A stretch of DNA of 64,000 nucleotides, from the NCBI GenBank assembly GCA_902572395.1, contig CACGFX010000002.1, positions 1-64,000 of the forward strand, in the 5' to 3' direction. The notes beneath the pieces were generated by a model. That model worked only from the letters and a program-made list of their open reading frames with translations. It was not told where the DNA came from and did no database searches. The translations under genes were made by a program, and so were the position numbers. Shown one piece after another: positions 29,581 to 40,496 of the stretch. Each line of letters opens with the position of its first letter. Within the stretch, counting starts at the first letter, position 1. The DNA is from an uncultured Synechococcaceae cyanobacterium (GTDB lineage: Bacteria; Cyanobacteriota; Cyanobacteriia; PCC-6307; Cyanobiaceae).

Positions 29581-32106
29581 ATGTTTGAAAGATTTACAGA
29601 AAAGGCTATAAAAGTCATTATGCTTGCTCAAGAGGAAGCTAGAAGACTAGGGCATAATTTTGTTGGAACTGAACAAATTCTTTTGGGGTTAATTGGAGAA
29701 GGAACTGGGGTTGCAGCGAAAGTACTCAAATCACTTGGAGTTAATTTAAAAGATTCAAGGATAGAAGTTGAAAAGATAATAGGTAGAGGTTCAGGGTTTG
29801 TGGCTGTAGAAATACCTTTTACTCCAAGGGCTAAAAGAGTTTTAGAACTATCTTTAGAAGAGGCTCGTCAACTAGGCCACAATTACATTGGTACAGAACA
29901 TTTATTGTTAGGTCTAATAAGAGAAGGTGAAGGTGTGGCTGCAAGAGTTCTTGAAAATCTTAATATTGACCTTACAAAAGTTAGAACTCAAGTTATCAGG
30001 ATGCTAGGCGAAACAGCCGAGGTTGGTACAGGGGCCAGTACAAATAAAGGCAACTTAAAAACTGCTACCCTTGATGAATTTGGAACAAATTTAACAAAAT
30101 TAGCAAGCGAATCAAAATTAGATCCAGTCGTCGGACGCCATTCAGAAATTGATCGTGTTGTTCAAATATTAGGTAGGAGGACAAAAAATAATCCTGTCCT
30201 TATTGGGGAGCCTGGTGTAGGTAAAACAGCTATCGCAGAAGGTTTAGCTCAAAGAATACAAACTGGGGACATTCCAGACATACTTGAAGATAAAAGAGTT
30301 TTGACTCTTGATATAGGTCTTTTGGTAGCAGGAACAAAATATAGAGGTGAATTTGAAGAAAGGTTAAAAAAAATAATGGAAGAAATTAAATCAGCAGGTA
30401 ATGTCATTCTTGTTATTGATGAAGTACATACTTTAATTGGTGCTGGAGCTGCTGAGGGAGCTATAGATGCAGCAAACATACTTAAGCCAGCATTAGCTAG
30501 AGGGGAACTTCAATGTATTGGAGCAACAACTCTAGATGAATATAGGAAACATATTGAAAGAGATGCTGCTCTAGAAAGAAGATTCCAGCCTGTAATGGTG
30601 GGAGAGCCATCTATAGAAGATACAATCGAAATTTTAAGAGGTCTTAGAGAGCGTTACGAACAACATCATCGTCTTAAAATTACAGATGACGCGCTAGAGG
30701 CCGCCGCGCATTTAGGGGATCGTTATATATCTGATAGATATTTGCCTGATAAGGCTATTGACCTAATTGATGAGGCTGGAAGTAGAGTACGTTTAATAAA
30801 CTCTAAACTTCCGCCTGAAGCAAAACAAATAGATAGGGAATTAAGACAAGTCCAAAAACAGAAGGAAGAATCAGTAAGAGACCAAAATTTCGATCAAGCT
30901 GGCCAATTACGTGAAAAAGAGATGGAATTGTCTGCAAAAATTAAAGAGGTATTGGACAATAAAAAAGAAACCACAGCTGTAGATCAATCTGATTCTGATA
31001 ATTCTGAAAAAAGTAATTCAAAACTTTTACAAAGTCCCCTTGTTAGTGAAGAGGATGTAGCACATATTGTAGCTTCATGGACAGGTGTTCCTGTTCAAAA
31101 ATTAACAGAAACTGAATCAGTCAAGCTTCTTAATATGGAGGAAACACTTCACCAAAGGCTAATTGGACAAGATGAAGCTGTAAAGGCTGTTTCCAGAGCT
31201 ATAAGAAGAGCAAGAGTTGGATTAAAAAATCCTAATAGGCCCATTGCGAGTTTTATCTTCTCTGGTCCTACTGGTGTTGGTAAAACTGAATTGACTAAAT
31301 CATTAGCTTCATATTTCTTCGGTAGTGAAGAAGCGATGATCAGATTAGATATGTCAGAATTTATGGAAAGACATACTGTTAGTAAACTTATAGGTTCGCC
31401 TCCTGGTTATGTTGGTTTTAATGAAGGTGGCCAGCTCACTGAAGCGGTTAGAAGACGTCCTTATACCGTTGTTTTATTTGATGAAGTTGAAAAGGCGCAT
31501 CCAGATGTTTTCAATTTATTATTGCAATTACTTGAAGACGGAAGATTAACTGACTCGAAAGGTAGAACTGTAGATTTTAAAAATACGTTATTAATAATGA
31601 CCTCTAATATCGGTTCAAAAGTTATCGAGAAAGGAGGTGGCGGACTAGGATTCGAATTCTCAGGGGATTCAGTTGAAGATAGCCAATATAATAGAATTAA
31701 ATCATTAGTTAATGAAGAACTTAAGCAGTACTTTAGGCCTGAATTTTTAAATAGACTTGATGAAATAATTGTATTCAGACAACTAACTAAAAATGAAGTT
31801 AAAGAAATTGCTGAAATAATGTTGCAAGAAGTTTTTGTCCGATTAAAAGATAAAGGCATTAAATTAAATGTTACCGATGCTTTCAAAGAAAGACTTGTTG
31901 AAGAAGGTTATAATCCTTCATACGGAGCAAGACCTTTGAGAAGGGCAGTTATGCGTTTACTCGAAGATAGTTTGGCTGAAGAAGTTCTTTCAGGGAGAAT
32001 AAAAGATGGAGATAATGCTTTAGTTGATATAGATGAAAATAAAAAAGTTACAATAAATATCTCTTCTGAAGAATCTTCTCAAGAACTAGCAGGTGCTAAC
32101 TTCTAA
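29581..32106 (+). CDS. clpC: ATP-dependent Clp protease ATP-binding subunit ClpC
   Basis: Two Clp-N repeats, two AAA modules ([25 protein letters not shown]), UVR segment. Confidence 0.97.
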   Translation: MFERFTEKAIKVIMLAQEEARRLGHNFVGTEQILLGLIGEGTGVAAKVLKSLGVNLKDSRIEVEKIIGRGSGFVAVEIPFTPRAKRVLELSLEEARQLGHNYIGTEHLLLGLIREGEGVAARVLENLNIDLTKVRTQVIRMLGETAEVGTGASTNKGNLKTATLDEFGTNLTKLASESKLDPVVGRHSEIDRVVQILGRRTKNNPVLIGEPGVGKTAIAEGLAQRIQTGDIPDILEDKRVLTLDIGLLVAGTKYRGEFEERLKKIMEEIKSAGNVILVIDEVHTLIGAGAAEGAIDAANILKPALARGELQCIGATTLDEYRKHIERDAALERRFQPVMVGEPSIEDTIEILRGLRERYEQHHRLKITDDALEAAAHLGDRYISDRYLPDKAIDLIDEAGSRVRLINSKLPPEAKQIDRELRQVQKQKEESVRDQNFDQAGQLREKEMELSAKIKEVLDNKKETTAVDQSDSDNSEKSNSKLLQSPLVSEEDVAHIVASWTGVPVQKLTETESVKLLNMEETLHQRLIGQDEAVKAVSRAIRRARVGLKNPNRPIASFIFSGPTGVGKTELTKSLASYFFGSEEAMIRLDMSEFMERHTVSKLIGSPPGYVGFNEGGQLTEAVRRRPYTVVLFDEVEKAHPDVFNLLLQLLEDGRLTDSKGRTVDFKNTLLIMTSNIGSKVIEKGGGGLGFEFSGDSVEDSQYNRIKSLVNEELKQYFRPEFLNRLDEIIVFRQLTKNEVKEIAEIMLQEVFVRLKDKGIKLNVTDAFKERLVEEGYNPSYGARPLRRAVMRLLEDSLAEEVLSGRIKDGDNALVDIDENKKVTINISSEESSQELAGANF

Positions 32107-32121
32107 TCATTCAAAGTAAAT

Positions 32122-33213
32122 ATGCAGTCTATCTCTCCAGAAACTATATTTAGGGGAAATTATGCTTGGGAAGAATCTTTACCTCAGATTACTAAATTAA
32201 CTAAAAGTCCCTTAATTCTAGGTAGAGGGACTCAAACCAATAATTTGAGAAATAATATTTTTAATGATTTAAAAAATCTAGAACTTAATGCTAATTCTGC
32301 TAATTTACAATTTGATTGTTGTTACGAAGATATTTCAAGAGTTAAGAATATCATTTCAAATAATAATAATGATTCTGTTATCGCAGCTGGTGGTGGTAAA
32401 GTTCTAGACTGTGGAAAATATATAGCCGAATCTCTTAATATCCCTTGTATTACGGTCCCACTTAGCGCCTCTACATGTGCAGGTTGGACAGCCTTATCAA
32501 ATATATATACAAAGGATGGTCAATTCATAAAGGATGTGGCATTAAGATCTTGTCCGAAAATACTAGTTTATGATCATAAATTTATTCGAACAGCCCCATC
32601 AAGAACACTTGCAAGTGGCATAGCAGATGCCTTGGCAAAATGGTACGAATCCTCAATAACAAGCTCAAGGATAGATGACGGTCTTGTTCAACAAGCAATT
32701 CAGATATCAAGAGTTTTAAGAGATCAATTATTAATAGATGGAGAAAAAGCGTTTAAGGGGCAATTTGAAAATCATCCTTCTTGGCAAAATACTGTGGAAG
32801 CATGTGGACTTACAGCAGGATTAGTTGGTGGCATAGGTGGAGAAAAATGTAGGACTGCAGCAGCACATGCTATTCATAATGCAATTACTCAGATAATCAC
32901 TCCTAATAAATTCTTACATGGTGAGATTGTTGGGGTTGGATTATTATTGCAATTAAGATTAGAAGAAATTAAAAATAATAATAAATTAGCTGATCATTCA
33001 ATTAAACAATTACTTGTACTCATGAAAGAACTGAATTTGCCAACTACTATCGGACAACTTGGAATAAATGTTTTTGAAAATAATAATTTAGAGAAAATTG
33101 CTGATTTTACTTGTCGAGATAAATCTGAGATTCACTTTTTGCCTTTTGAAATTAATAAACAGGATATAATACAGGTCATTACACATTTTGAACAACAAAA
33201 AATTAATATATAA
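32122..33213 (+). CDS. Iron-containing alcohol/glycerol dehydrogenase family protein
   Basis: AAGGGKVLDCGKYIAESLNIPCITVPLSASTCAG; AHAIHNAIT...LHGEIVGVGLLLQL. Confidence 0.85.
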   Translation: MQSISPETIFRGNYAWEESLPQITKLTKSPLILGRGTQTNNLRNNIFNDLKNLELNANSANLQFDCCYEDISRVKNIISNNNNDSVIAAGGGKVLDCGKYIAESLNIPCITVPLSASTCAGWTALSNIYTKDGQFIKDVALRSCPKILVYDHKFIRTAPSRTLASGIADALAKWYESSITSSRIDDGLVQQAIQISRVLRDQLLIDGEKAFKGQFENHPSWQNTVEACGLTAGLVGGIGGEKCRTAAAHAIHNAITQIITPNKFLHGEIVGVGLLLQLRLEEIKNNNKLADHSIKQLLVLMKELNLPTTIGQLGINVFENNNLEKIADFTCRDKSEIHFLPFEINKQDIIQVITHFEQQKINI

Positions 33214-33221
33214 ACATTTTT

Positions 33222-34121
33222 GTGACTAAAAACAATTTTGAACAATTAAGCGATTCGAATGCAGAATTTTTCGAAAGTGCTAAATTGTCACTATTAGACC
33301 CGTTAGGTCTTTATTTGGCAAATGATGTTAAGTGGATAAAACTCAACCAAAATTGGAATTCTTTAAAATTCCCAGTAGTTATGGGAGGGAAAGGTCAACC
33401 TATACTTCTTCTACATGGCTTTGATAGTTGTTTTTTAGAATTCAGGAGAATATATAAATCACTAAAAAAAAATTTTCAAGTGATTGTTCCTGATCTGCTG
33501 GGTTTTGGTTTTAGTCCCCGATGCGCAACAAATGAATACAATTCCTCGAAAATAATTTCACATTTAATTGATCTCCTTAAGACCTTAAAGATATCAAAGA
33601 ATCTAAAAATTATTGGTGCATCTATGGGAGGCTCAACAGCTTTAAAACTTGCTTTTGAAATTCCTGATTCTATTGATAAAATTATCCTGTTGTCCCCTGC
33701 CGGATTGTTTGGAGAACCTAAGAGTATTCCTTTTCCTCTTAACCAAATTGGGGCCTCATTTCTTGGATTGCCTCAGGTCAGGAAAAGTCTTTGTAGGCAA
33801 GCATTTGCTTTCCCAGATGAATGTGTTGGTAAAATGGAAGAGCAAATTGCTTCAATTCATTTAGGTTGTAAAGGATGGAGGAATTCACTTGCATCATTTG
33901 CAAAAAGTGGTGGGTTTGCAGGAACTCAAAAATATATCCAAAATATCCCAATTAAAACATTATGTGGAGCAAATGATCGGATTCTTGGAAAAAAAGAGAT
34001 TGAAAATATAAGAAGTATTCAAAAATTAAATTTTGTAGGGTTACAAAATTGTGGTCATCTTCCACATATAGATCTACCATCATTATCTAGTAAAATTATC
34101 CAAGATTATTTTTTGGGATAA
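33222..34121 (+). CDS. Alpha/beta hydrolase
   Basis: ILLLHGFDSCFLEFRRI; nucleophile elbow IGASMGGSTAL; NCGHLPHID. Confidence 0.9.
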   Translation: MTKNNFEQLSDSNAEFFESAKLSLLDPLGLYLANDVKWIKLNQNWNSLKFPVVMGGKGQPILLLHGFDSCFLEFRRIYKSLKKNFQVIVPDLLGFGFSPRCATNEYNSSKIISHLIDLLKTLKISKNLKIIGASMGGSTALKLAFEIPDSIDKIILLSPAGLFGEPKSIPFPLNQIGASFLGLPQVRKSLCRQAFAFPDECVGKMEEQIASIHLGCKGWRNSLASFAKSGGFAGTQKYIQNIPIKTLCGANDRILGKKEIENIRSIQKLNFVGLQNCGHLPHIDLPSLSSKIIQDYFLG

Positions 34122-34133
34122 AAGATTTTTTAA

Positions 34134-34991
34134 TTAATTTAGATACTTGATAATTATAAAAATATAAAACAAAACAGATGGAGTAAAGATGTAACTATCA
34201 ATTCTGTCAAGAATTCCTCCATGACCCGGTAAAAAAGTTCCGGAATCTTTTATTTTTGCATCTCTCTTCATCATAGATTCAATTAAATCTCCAACTAATG
34301 CCATAAGAGAAATTGAAATTCCATATATTATTCCAACAAATAATGGATTTTCCCAATTCAATAAAAATGCGAAAAATATTGCTAGTAAAGTTGAACAGGA
34401 TATTCCTCCAATTAAACCTTCTATAGTTTTGCTAGGAGATATTGGAGATAGAGATGTTTTACCAAATGACTTCCCAATGAAATAAGAACCAATATCACTA
34501 GCTACAATTAAAAAACAAGAAGTTAAAGTTAAATGTAGACCTGTAGTATTTGATAAGTTTTCAAAAGACATCAAACCCTGATTTGAACTTATTATCACTG
34601 AATCTAATCCCCTTAACTTAATCCAGTAACTAGGTAAAAAACCTAAATAAAATAATCCAAAAATAGAGGCTGCAATATCTGAAATTGTCCCAGGTTTTGG
34701 TTGCAAAAGTAACCAAGTGCATATTCCAACTGAACAGATTGGCAAAATTGAATTTGAAATTTCTCCTTCAAGCACACCAATGGTCTCAAGATAAGTAGAA
34801 ACTATAATAATAAAGGATGAAAATAATGTAGTTTTTGTAGCTGGTCTTATTCCTTTAAATTCTGCCATTCTAAAAAATTCTAATAATGCTAGATATGTAA
34901 GCAAAGCAGTTGCCAATGTAAAAAACCATCCCCCCATCAAAACAACAATTAAACCAAAAATTCCTATAAGTAATCCGCTTCTTAATCTCAT
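34134..34991 (-). CDS. cdsA: Phosphatidate cytidylyltransferase
   Basis: ASDIGSYFIGKSFGKTSLSPISPSKTIEGLIGG...GDLIESMMKRDAKIKDSGTFLPGHGGILDRIDS. Confidence 0.95.
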   Translation of the reverse strand: MRLRSGLLIGIFGLIVVLMGGWFFTLATALLTYLALLEFFRMAEFKGIRPATKTTLFSSFIIIVSTYLETIGVLEGEISNSILPICSVGICTWLLLQPKPGTISDIAASIFGLFYLGFLPSYWIKLRGLDSVIISSNQGLMSFENLSNTTGLHLTLTSCFLIVASDIGSYFIGKSFGKTSLSPISPSKTIEGLIGGISCSTLLAIFFAFLLNWENPLFVGIIYGISISLMALVGDLIESMMKRDAKIKDSGTFLPGHGGILDRIDSYIFTPSVLFYIFIIIKYLN

Positions 34992-35000
34992 ATGAAATTG

Positions 35001-36399
35001 CTATGTTTCTAAGACTCTTATATTAAAATTTACCAGATCTTTGTTGCATAAACTTTGATTATTTATCCAATTAAACCTATCTATATCAATTTTTTCGCCA
35101 GGAATTATTAGAGGTATCCCAGGAGGATAAGGGCAAATAATATCTCCAGATATTTTATTTAATGATTGTGAAAAAAGAAATACTCCGAGTCTTACTTCTC
35201 CAAGCAATTCCAATTTCGATTTCGGGAGCTTGAACTAACTTAAAGGGCGATCTGAGCAATTCTAAACTTTTTGATTTTTTGGAATTTAATAGTAATTTTT
35301 TCCATAACTTTTCAAATAAACTAAGAAAATCTTTTTGATTTCCAAATCCTAAGCAAAAAGTGAGAGTCATCATTTCTGGTAATTCGGCAATAAGTCCATT
35401 TCTATAAAAAAAATTATCAGCAGTAAAACCATCAATCCCAGCCTGAGAAGTATTTAATACAATTTTTAAGGGGTCTTGAGTTTCTATGAGCGGAATATTT
35501 TTTTGAATTAATTCTTTATAGATACTTTTTGCCTCTAAAATTCTTTTTTGATATTTTGATAAACTTTTTTTGTTAAGCCAGTCCCTAATAGACTCTTCAC
35601 AAGAAGAAAGTAATAAGGAACTTGGACTGGTAGTTTGCAGCAAATTAATACTTTTGATTAAATTATCTTCATTTATTAGATTTCCTTTGTACCAAAGTAA
35701 CGCTGTTTGAGTTAATCCATTGAGTGACTTATGTAATGAATTAACCACTAAATCGGCGTTTGATGATAAGGCAGGTTTTGGCAAATTAAGGTTTTCACAA
35801 AAAAGGAAATATGAACCATGGGCTTCATCAACTAAAACAGGTAAATTTTTTTGATGACAACAATCTATTAAAGGCTCTAAATCTCCGGCATAACCATGAT
35901 AAGAGGGATTTACAAGAATAACCCCTACAATTTTATTCTCATCAAAATTTAATTTATTAAATACATTTTCCAACCAAATTTTTGTAATTGGTTTGTAATG
36001 CCCCGTTAAGGTTGAAAATTCTAAGTCAAAAAATATTGGATTTATATTCTGCATTGCACAGATTTTTATGACACTTATATGAACATTTCTGGGCATCAGG
36101 ATATTTTCGCCTGGATTTGCCATTGCAATTACTGCTGATTGTATTAATCCGGAAGCTCCATTAACTCCAAAAAAACATCCTTTAGCCCCAAATTTGTCAG
36201 AGAATTCTCTTTGAGATTTAGCAATTAATCCGCTTTGGGATAATGGGGTGCCTATTTCTGGTAGTTCGGGCAAGTCCCAATACCCAGGTGGACTTTTTAA
36301 TAACTTCACTAATTTCTTTGGTAAAGCTGATCCTCTGTTATGAGCGGGAAAGAATAAAGACTTTAAAAACTTTTTAGTTAGAAAAGATGAAATTCTCAT
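35001..36399 (-). pseudogene. Orn/Lys/Arg decarboxylase family gene, frame broken near 35210-35211
   Basis: ORF 35155-36399 carries the PLP domain (DEAHGSYF, VVNSLHKSLNGLTQTA); ORF 35001-35213 carries the expected C-terminus (ISGDIICPYPPGIPLIIPGE). Removing one G restores ...APEIEIELLGEVRLGVFLF... Confidence 0.8.
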
Positions 36400-36463
36400 A
36401 AAGTATTATTGACATATATAGAATGGGCTATGTGGTAATCTTTTTTGATATTTTTTAACTTTA

Positions 36464-38119
36464 ATGAAAAGATCTTATTCGAAATATTCAGCAAAAGATG
36501 ATTTTCTTTGGTTGATTTTGAGACCATGGATTTTTATCCCCAGAGTTTTATATATCCTATTAACTTTTATTTTTCTTTTTTTAAGAATACTTTTTCAAGG
36601 TAACAGTAAAAATAAAAATGTACAAAAAAATCTCTCGAAATATCTTTTTGATGTAATAACGGATTTAGGCCCTTGTTTTATCAAATTAGGCCAAGCACTC
36701 TCAACTAGACCAGATCTTGTTAGACAAGATTGGCTTACGGAACTTACAAACTTACAAGATAATCTCCCAGCATTTGATCACAAAATTGCTTTGAAAATCA
36801 TTGAAGAGGAACTTGGATCCCCTGCTAATGAATTATTTGAAGAGTTTCCAGATAGTCCTATTGCTTCAGCCAGCTTAGGTCAAGTTTATAAAGCAAAATT
36901 AAATAATTCTTATCTAGCTGTTAAAGTACAGCGGCCAAATTTAAACTTTCTTATAAGAAGGGATGTTGTAATTTTAAGGTTTTTAGGAACTTTTTTATCC
37001 CCAATCTTACCACTAAATATAGGTGTTGGAATTGGAGAGATAATAGATGAATTCGGTAAGGCACTTTTTGATGAAATTGACTATCAAAAAGAGGCCAAAA
37101 ATGCTTTGAGGTTTGCAAATTTATTCAAAGAAAACCCAAATATTTTTATTCCTAAATTAGAAAAACAGTTTTCATCCAAGAGGGTAATCACAACTTCTTG
37201 GATTGATGGAGTTAAGTTAAGAGATCGATTTTTACTAGAGGAAAATAACTTAATACCTGCTTCATTTATAAAAACATGTGTCATTAGTGGACTTCAGCAA
37301 TTATTTGAATTTGGATATTTTCATGCAGACCCACATCCAGGAAATATGTTTGCTCTTAAAGGAGGAAATGCAGATTGTGGAAATTTAGCTTATGTTGATT
37401 TCGGAATGATGGATACTATTACAAATTCAGATAGACTTACTCTTATTAAAGCAATTGTTCACATAATAAACGATGAATATTATCTTCTCGCAGAAGATTT
37501 CCAGAAATTAGGTTTTTTAACCAAAGAACAAGATCTTCTAAAACTTGTGGAACCATTAAAAGAAGTTCTAGGAGGATCTTTTGGTGCTGAGGTTGGTGAT
37601 TTTAATCTTAAAAATGTAACTGACAAATTCTCAAAACTAATGTATGCCTATCCTTTCAGAGTTCCCAGTAGGTTTGCCTTAATAATAAGAGCCGTTGTTA
37701 GTCAAGAGGGTTTAGCGCTAAGGTTAGATCCTGAATTTAAAATTCTAAAAATAGCTTATCCATATATTGCAAAAAAACTACTTACCGATAATTCTGAAGA
37801 GATTTTAGACATACTTTTAGAAGTTGTTTTTGATAAAAAAGGTCAAATCCAAATAGAAAAAGTTGAAAGTTTACTAAACATTTTATTTAGAGATTCGGAG
37901 AATATTAATTCAGATCTCATACCAGTTGCGAACGCTGGATTGAAATTATTTGTCAGTAAAAAAGGATCTGAAGTTAGGAAGAATCTTCTTTTAAGTCTTA
38001 TAAAAGATGAGAAATTAGAATTTACTGATGCGAAAAAACTCCTAGCTTTAATTAGAGGTACTTTTAGCCCTCTGAATATTGCAAAAAGTGCAGTGCAAAA
38101 TATTATTTCTACAGTTTAG
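36464..38119 (+). CDS. ABC1/AarF/UbiB family atypical kinase
   Basis: GPCFIKLGQALSTRPDL, ASLGQVYKAKL, FHADPHPGN, VDFGMM. Confidence 0.95.
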   Translation: MKRSYSKYSAKDDFLWLILRPWIFIPRVLYILLTFIFLFLRILFQGNSKNKNVQKNLSKYLFDVITDLGPCFIKLGQALSTRPDLVRQDWLTELTNLQDNLPAFDHKIALKIIEEELGSPANELFEEFPDSPIASASLGQVYKAKLNNSYLAVKVQRPNLNFLIRRDVVILRFLGTFLSPILPLNIGVGIGEIIDEFGKALFDEIDYQKEAKNALRFANLFKENPNIFIPKLEKQFSSKRVITTSWIDGVKLRDRFLLEENNLIPASFIKTCVISGLQQLFEFGYFHADPHPGNMFALKGGNADCGNLAYVDFGMMDTITNSDRLTLIKAIVHIINDEYYLLAEDFQKLGFLTKEQDLLKLVEPLKEVLGGSFGAEVGDFNLKNVTDKFSKLMYAYPFRVPSRFALIIRAVVSQEGLALRLDPEFKILKIAYPYIAKKLLTDNSEEILDILLEVVFDKKGQIQIEKVESLLNILFRDSENINSDLIPVANAGLKLFVSKKGSEVRKNLLLSLIKDEKLEFTDAKKLLALIRGTFSPLNIAKSAVQNIISTV

Positions 38120-38225
38120 TTTATATTTAATTTGATTAACTTACTTATGATTTAATCCGATTAGAATTGGATGTAATGTTTTAAAAATGAGAATTAAAAA
38201 GTATTATTTATTTTTGGAAGATTAA

Positions 38226-38720
38226 ATGAATATTTTGAAAAATCTATTTTTAATTAACAAAAAATCTGAAAAAAATAAAGACTTTAGTTCTGGATTGGTT
38301 GATCAATATTTAGAAATTGCAAATTTAGTAAAAGAAGCAAGAATACAAAAAAACCTGACAGTTAAAGAATTGTCATACATTTCAAAAATTCCCGAACGAA
38401 TAATAAATTCTATTGAAGATAATAATAAAAATATTAGGCCAGAGTATCCTTTTATAAGATCTATATTAATTAAATTAGAGGAATGTTTAGTATTAAAAAA
38501 AAATACATTATTAAAATTAGTAGTTAAGGAAAGAAAAATTTTAAAGAAAGAGGGAAAGGATTTTCTGTTCAGGAAATTCGATCTTATCAATACATGGCAA
38601 GGAAGTATTTTGTATTTTTTTATATTAGTTTTTTCTATATTTATATTAAAGAGATACTTTATTTTAAATGAAAATGTTATTGAGATTCAAAATATTGAAA
38701 ATCAAATGGTTGATAAATAA
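38226..38720 (+). CDS. RodZ-like HTH membrane protein (short form)
   Basis: N-terminal HTH LVKEARIQKNLTVKELSYISKIPERIINSIEDNN, one TM segment, very short tail. Confidence 0.65.
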   Translation: MNILKNLFLINKKSEKNKDFSSGLVDQYLEIANLVKEARIQKNLTVKELSYISKIPERIINSIEDNNKNIRPEYPFIRSILIKLEECLVLKKNTLLKLVVKERKILKKEGKDFLFRKFDLINTWQGSILYFFILVFSIFILKRYFILNENVIEIQNIENQMVDK

Positions 38721-38732
38721 TTTTAATAAATT

Positions 38733-40252
38733 TTACTTTAGAGTTCTCCCAAAATTATTTCCTAGGTCACTAAACATTCTTATATTACCTTCTATTTCTT
38801 CTAAAGGACGATTTAACTTCCATTTCCAGTTATTTTTTGTAGTGCCAGGTTTGTTTAATCTACTTGAATCATCTAGAGATAATAGATCTTGCAATGGAGC
38901 GATAAAGAGATTAGCATTCGTTTTCATGCCAATTTCTATTAAATCCCAAGAAGGATTTTCTGAAAATTTATACTCATCTTTTATTCTTTTTTGGGATTCA
39001 TAATCTAAATATTTCCACCATGACACAGAAGTAGAGTTGTCGTGAGTACCTGTATAAACAACCCAATTTTCTCCTTCAATATTCTTAGGTAAATAAGGAT
39101 TATCTTCATTGCCATCAAAAGCGAATTGTAATATTTTCATACCAGGCAGTTCGAATTTTTTCCTTAATTTCTCTACATCTGGGGTTATTACTCCCAGATC
39201 CTCCGCAATAATTGGTAGATAGTTTCCTCCTAGATCCTTTTTTACTTTATTTAATAGTGTTTTGCCTGGAGAATTTATCCATTTCCCAATGATGGCTGAT
39301 TTAGAACTGCCATTAACTCTCCAGTAACCCGCTAAACCCCTGAAATGATCAAATCTCAATATGTCCACAAGTTCAAATTGTCTTTGAAATCTTTTTCTCC
39401 ACCAATTAAAATTAGTACTTTTATGTTTTGACCAAAAGTAAGTTGGGGTCCCCCATAATTGTCCTGTTGATGAAAAATAATCAGGTGGAACGCCACTTTG
39501 AAAGATTAAATCTCCATTTTTAAAAATTGAAAATAATGATTTATTACTCCATACGTCGGCGCTGTCTCTGGAGACATAAAAAGGTAAATCTCCTATTAGC
39601 TTAATATTTCTTGATTTTGCAAAGTTTTTAATGACGCTCCATTGCTCATCAAGATGCCACTGTATTAACTTTATAATAAGTATCTCATCACTTTTTTTCT
39701 TAATCCACGAGTTTAAGAACTTATTGTTTTTGTTTTAAATTCTTGAGGCCATTCCCACCAAGGCAACATATTAAATTCCTCTCTGATAACAACAAATGTT
39801 GCATAATCTTCAACCCAAGAATGACTATTGACCCATTTCTTAAAATTAATTTTTCTTTCTTCAGATTGTGAACTCCAACCTTGCAAAAGTAGGAGACCTA
39901 ATTTTTTTGTTAAGTCATCCGCAATATCAAAATCAAAATGATCTTTATTCTGATTTATTGGACTTAAATTTTCTTTATTTGAAATGAAGATAAAACCTTT
40001 TTCGATTAAATCATTTATATCCAAAAACCATGGGTTTAGTGCAAAGCTAGATGGGGAACTATATGGAGAACCTGTAGAGTCAGTAGGTGTAAGAGGTAAA
40101 AATTGCCAGTATTCAATTCCATGCTTATGAAGTTTTTTTATCCACTCTTTAGCTCCTCCACCAAAAGTACCACATACACTTCCTCCTGGAATACATGTTG
40201 GATGCATAAGTACGCCCAATGATTTTCTTGCAATAATTGAGTCTATAGGCAT
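38733..40252 (-). pseudogene. malQ: 4-alpha-glucanotransferase (amylomaltase), frame broken at the T5/A5 run 39727-39731
   Basis: N-part RKSLGVLMHPTCIPGG...GTFGGGAKEW; hand-read middle KFLNSWIKKKSDEILIIKLIQWHLDEQW...IGDLPFYVSRDSADVWSNKSLF...GVPPDYFSSTGQLWGTPTYFW; C-part DILRFDHFRGLAGYW. Joined only with one extra A. Confidence 0.85.
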
Positions 40253-40496
40253 GTTTTCAATATATTTTGATTCTTTGCACTTTACGTGTTTTTAATTCTC
40301 TAAATTAACAATATACAAATATTTTTTAATTGACAAATATCATTCCTGGTTTTTAAATCTGACTAAATATAAATTCTAATTTTTAATTAAAAATTTTTGC
40401 TTAATTGAGGTGACTTTTGAATACATCTAATCATTATATTTTGCGAAATTCACATAAACGACTACGATAAGAATATAGTTTTATGGTGCAAATTTC

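Noticed and set aside
31461-31886. 141-aa antisense ORF in clpC
   Set aside because: Complement of conserved AAA coding sequence; Ser/Leu/Phe-rich shadow ORF.
36409-36439. TTGACA promoter upstream of the ABC1 kinase
   Set aside because: Good -35-like hexamer, but the -10 (GGTAAT) is poor and the spacing is 19 nt.
38668-39003. 111-aa plus-strand ORF over malQ
   Set aside because: Antisense to conserved MalQ coding sequence.
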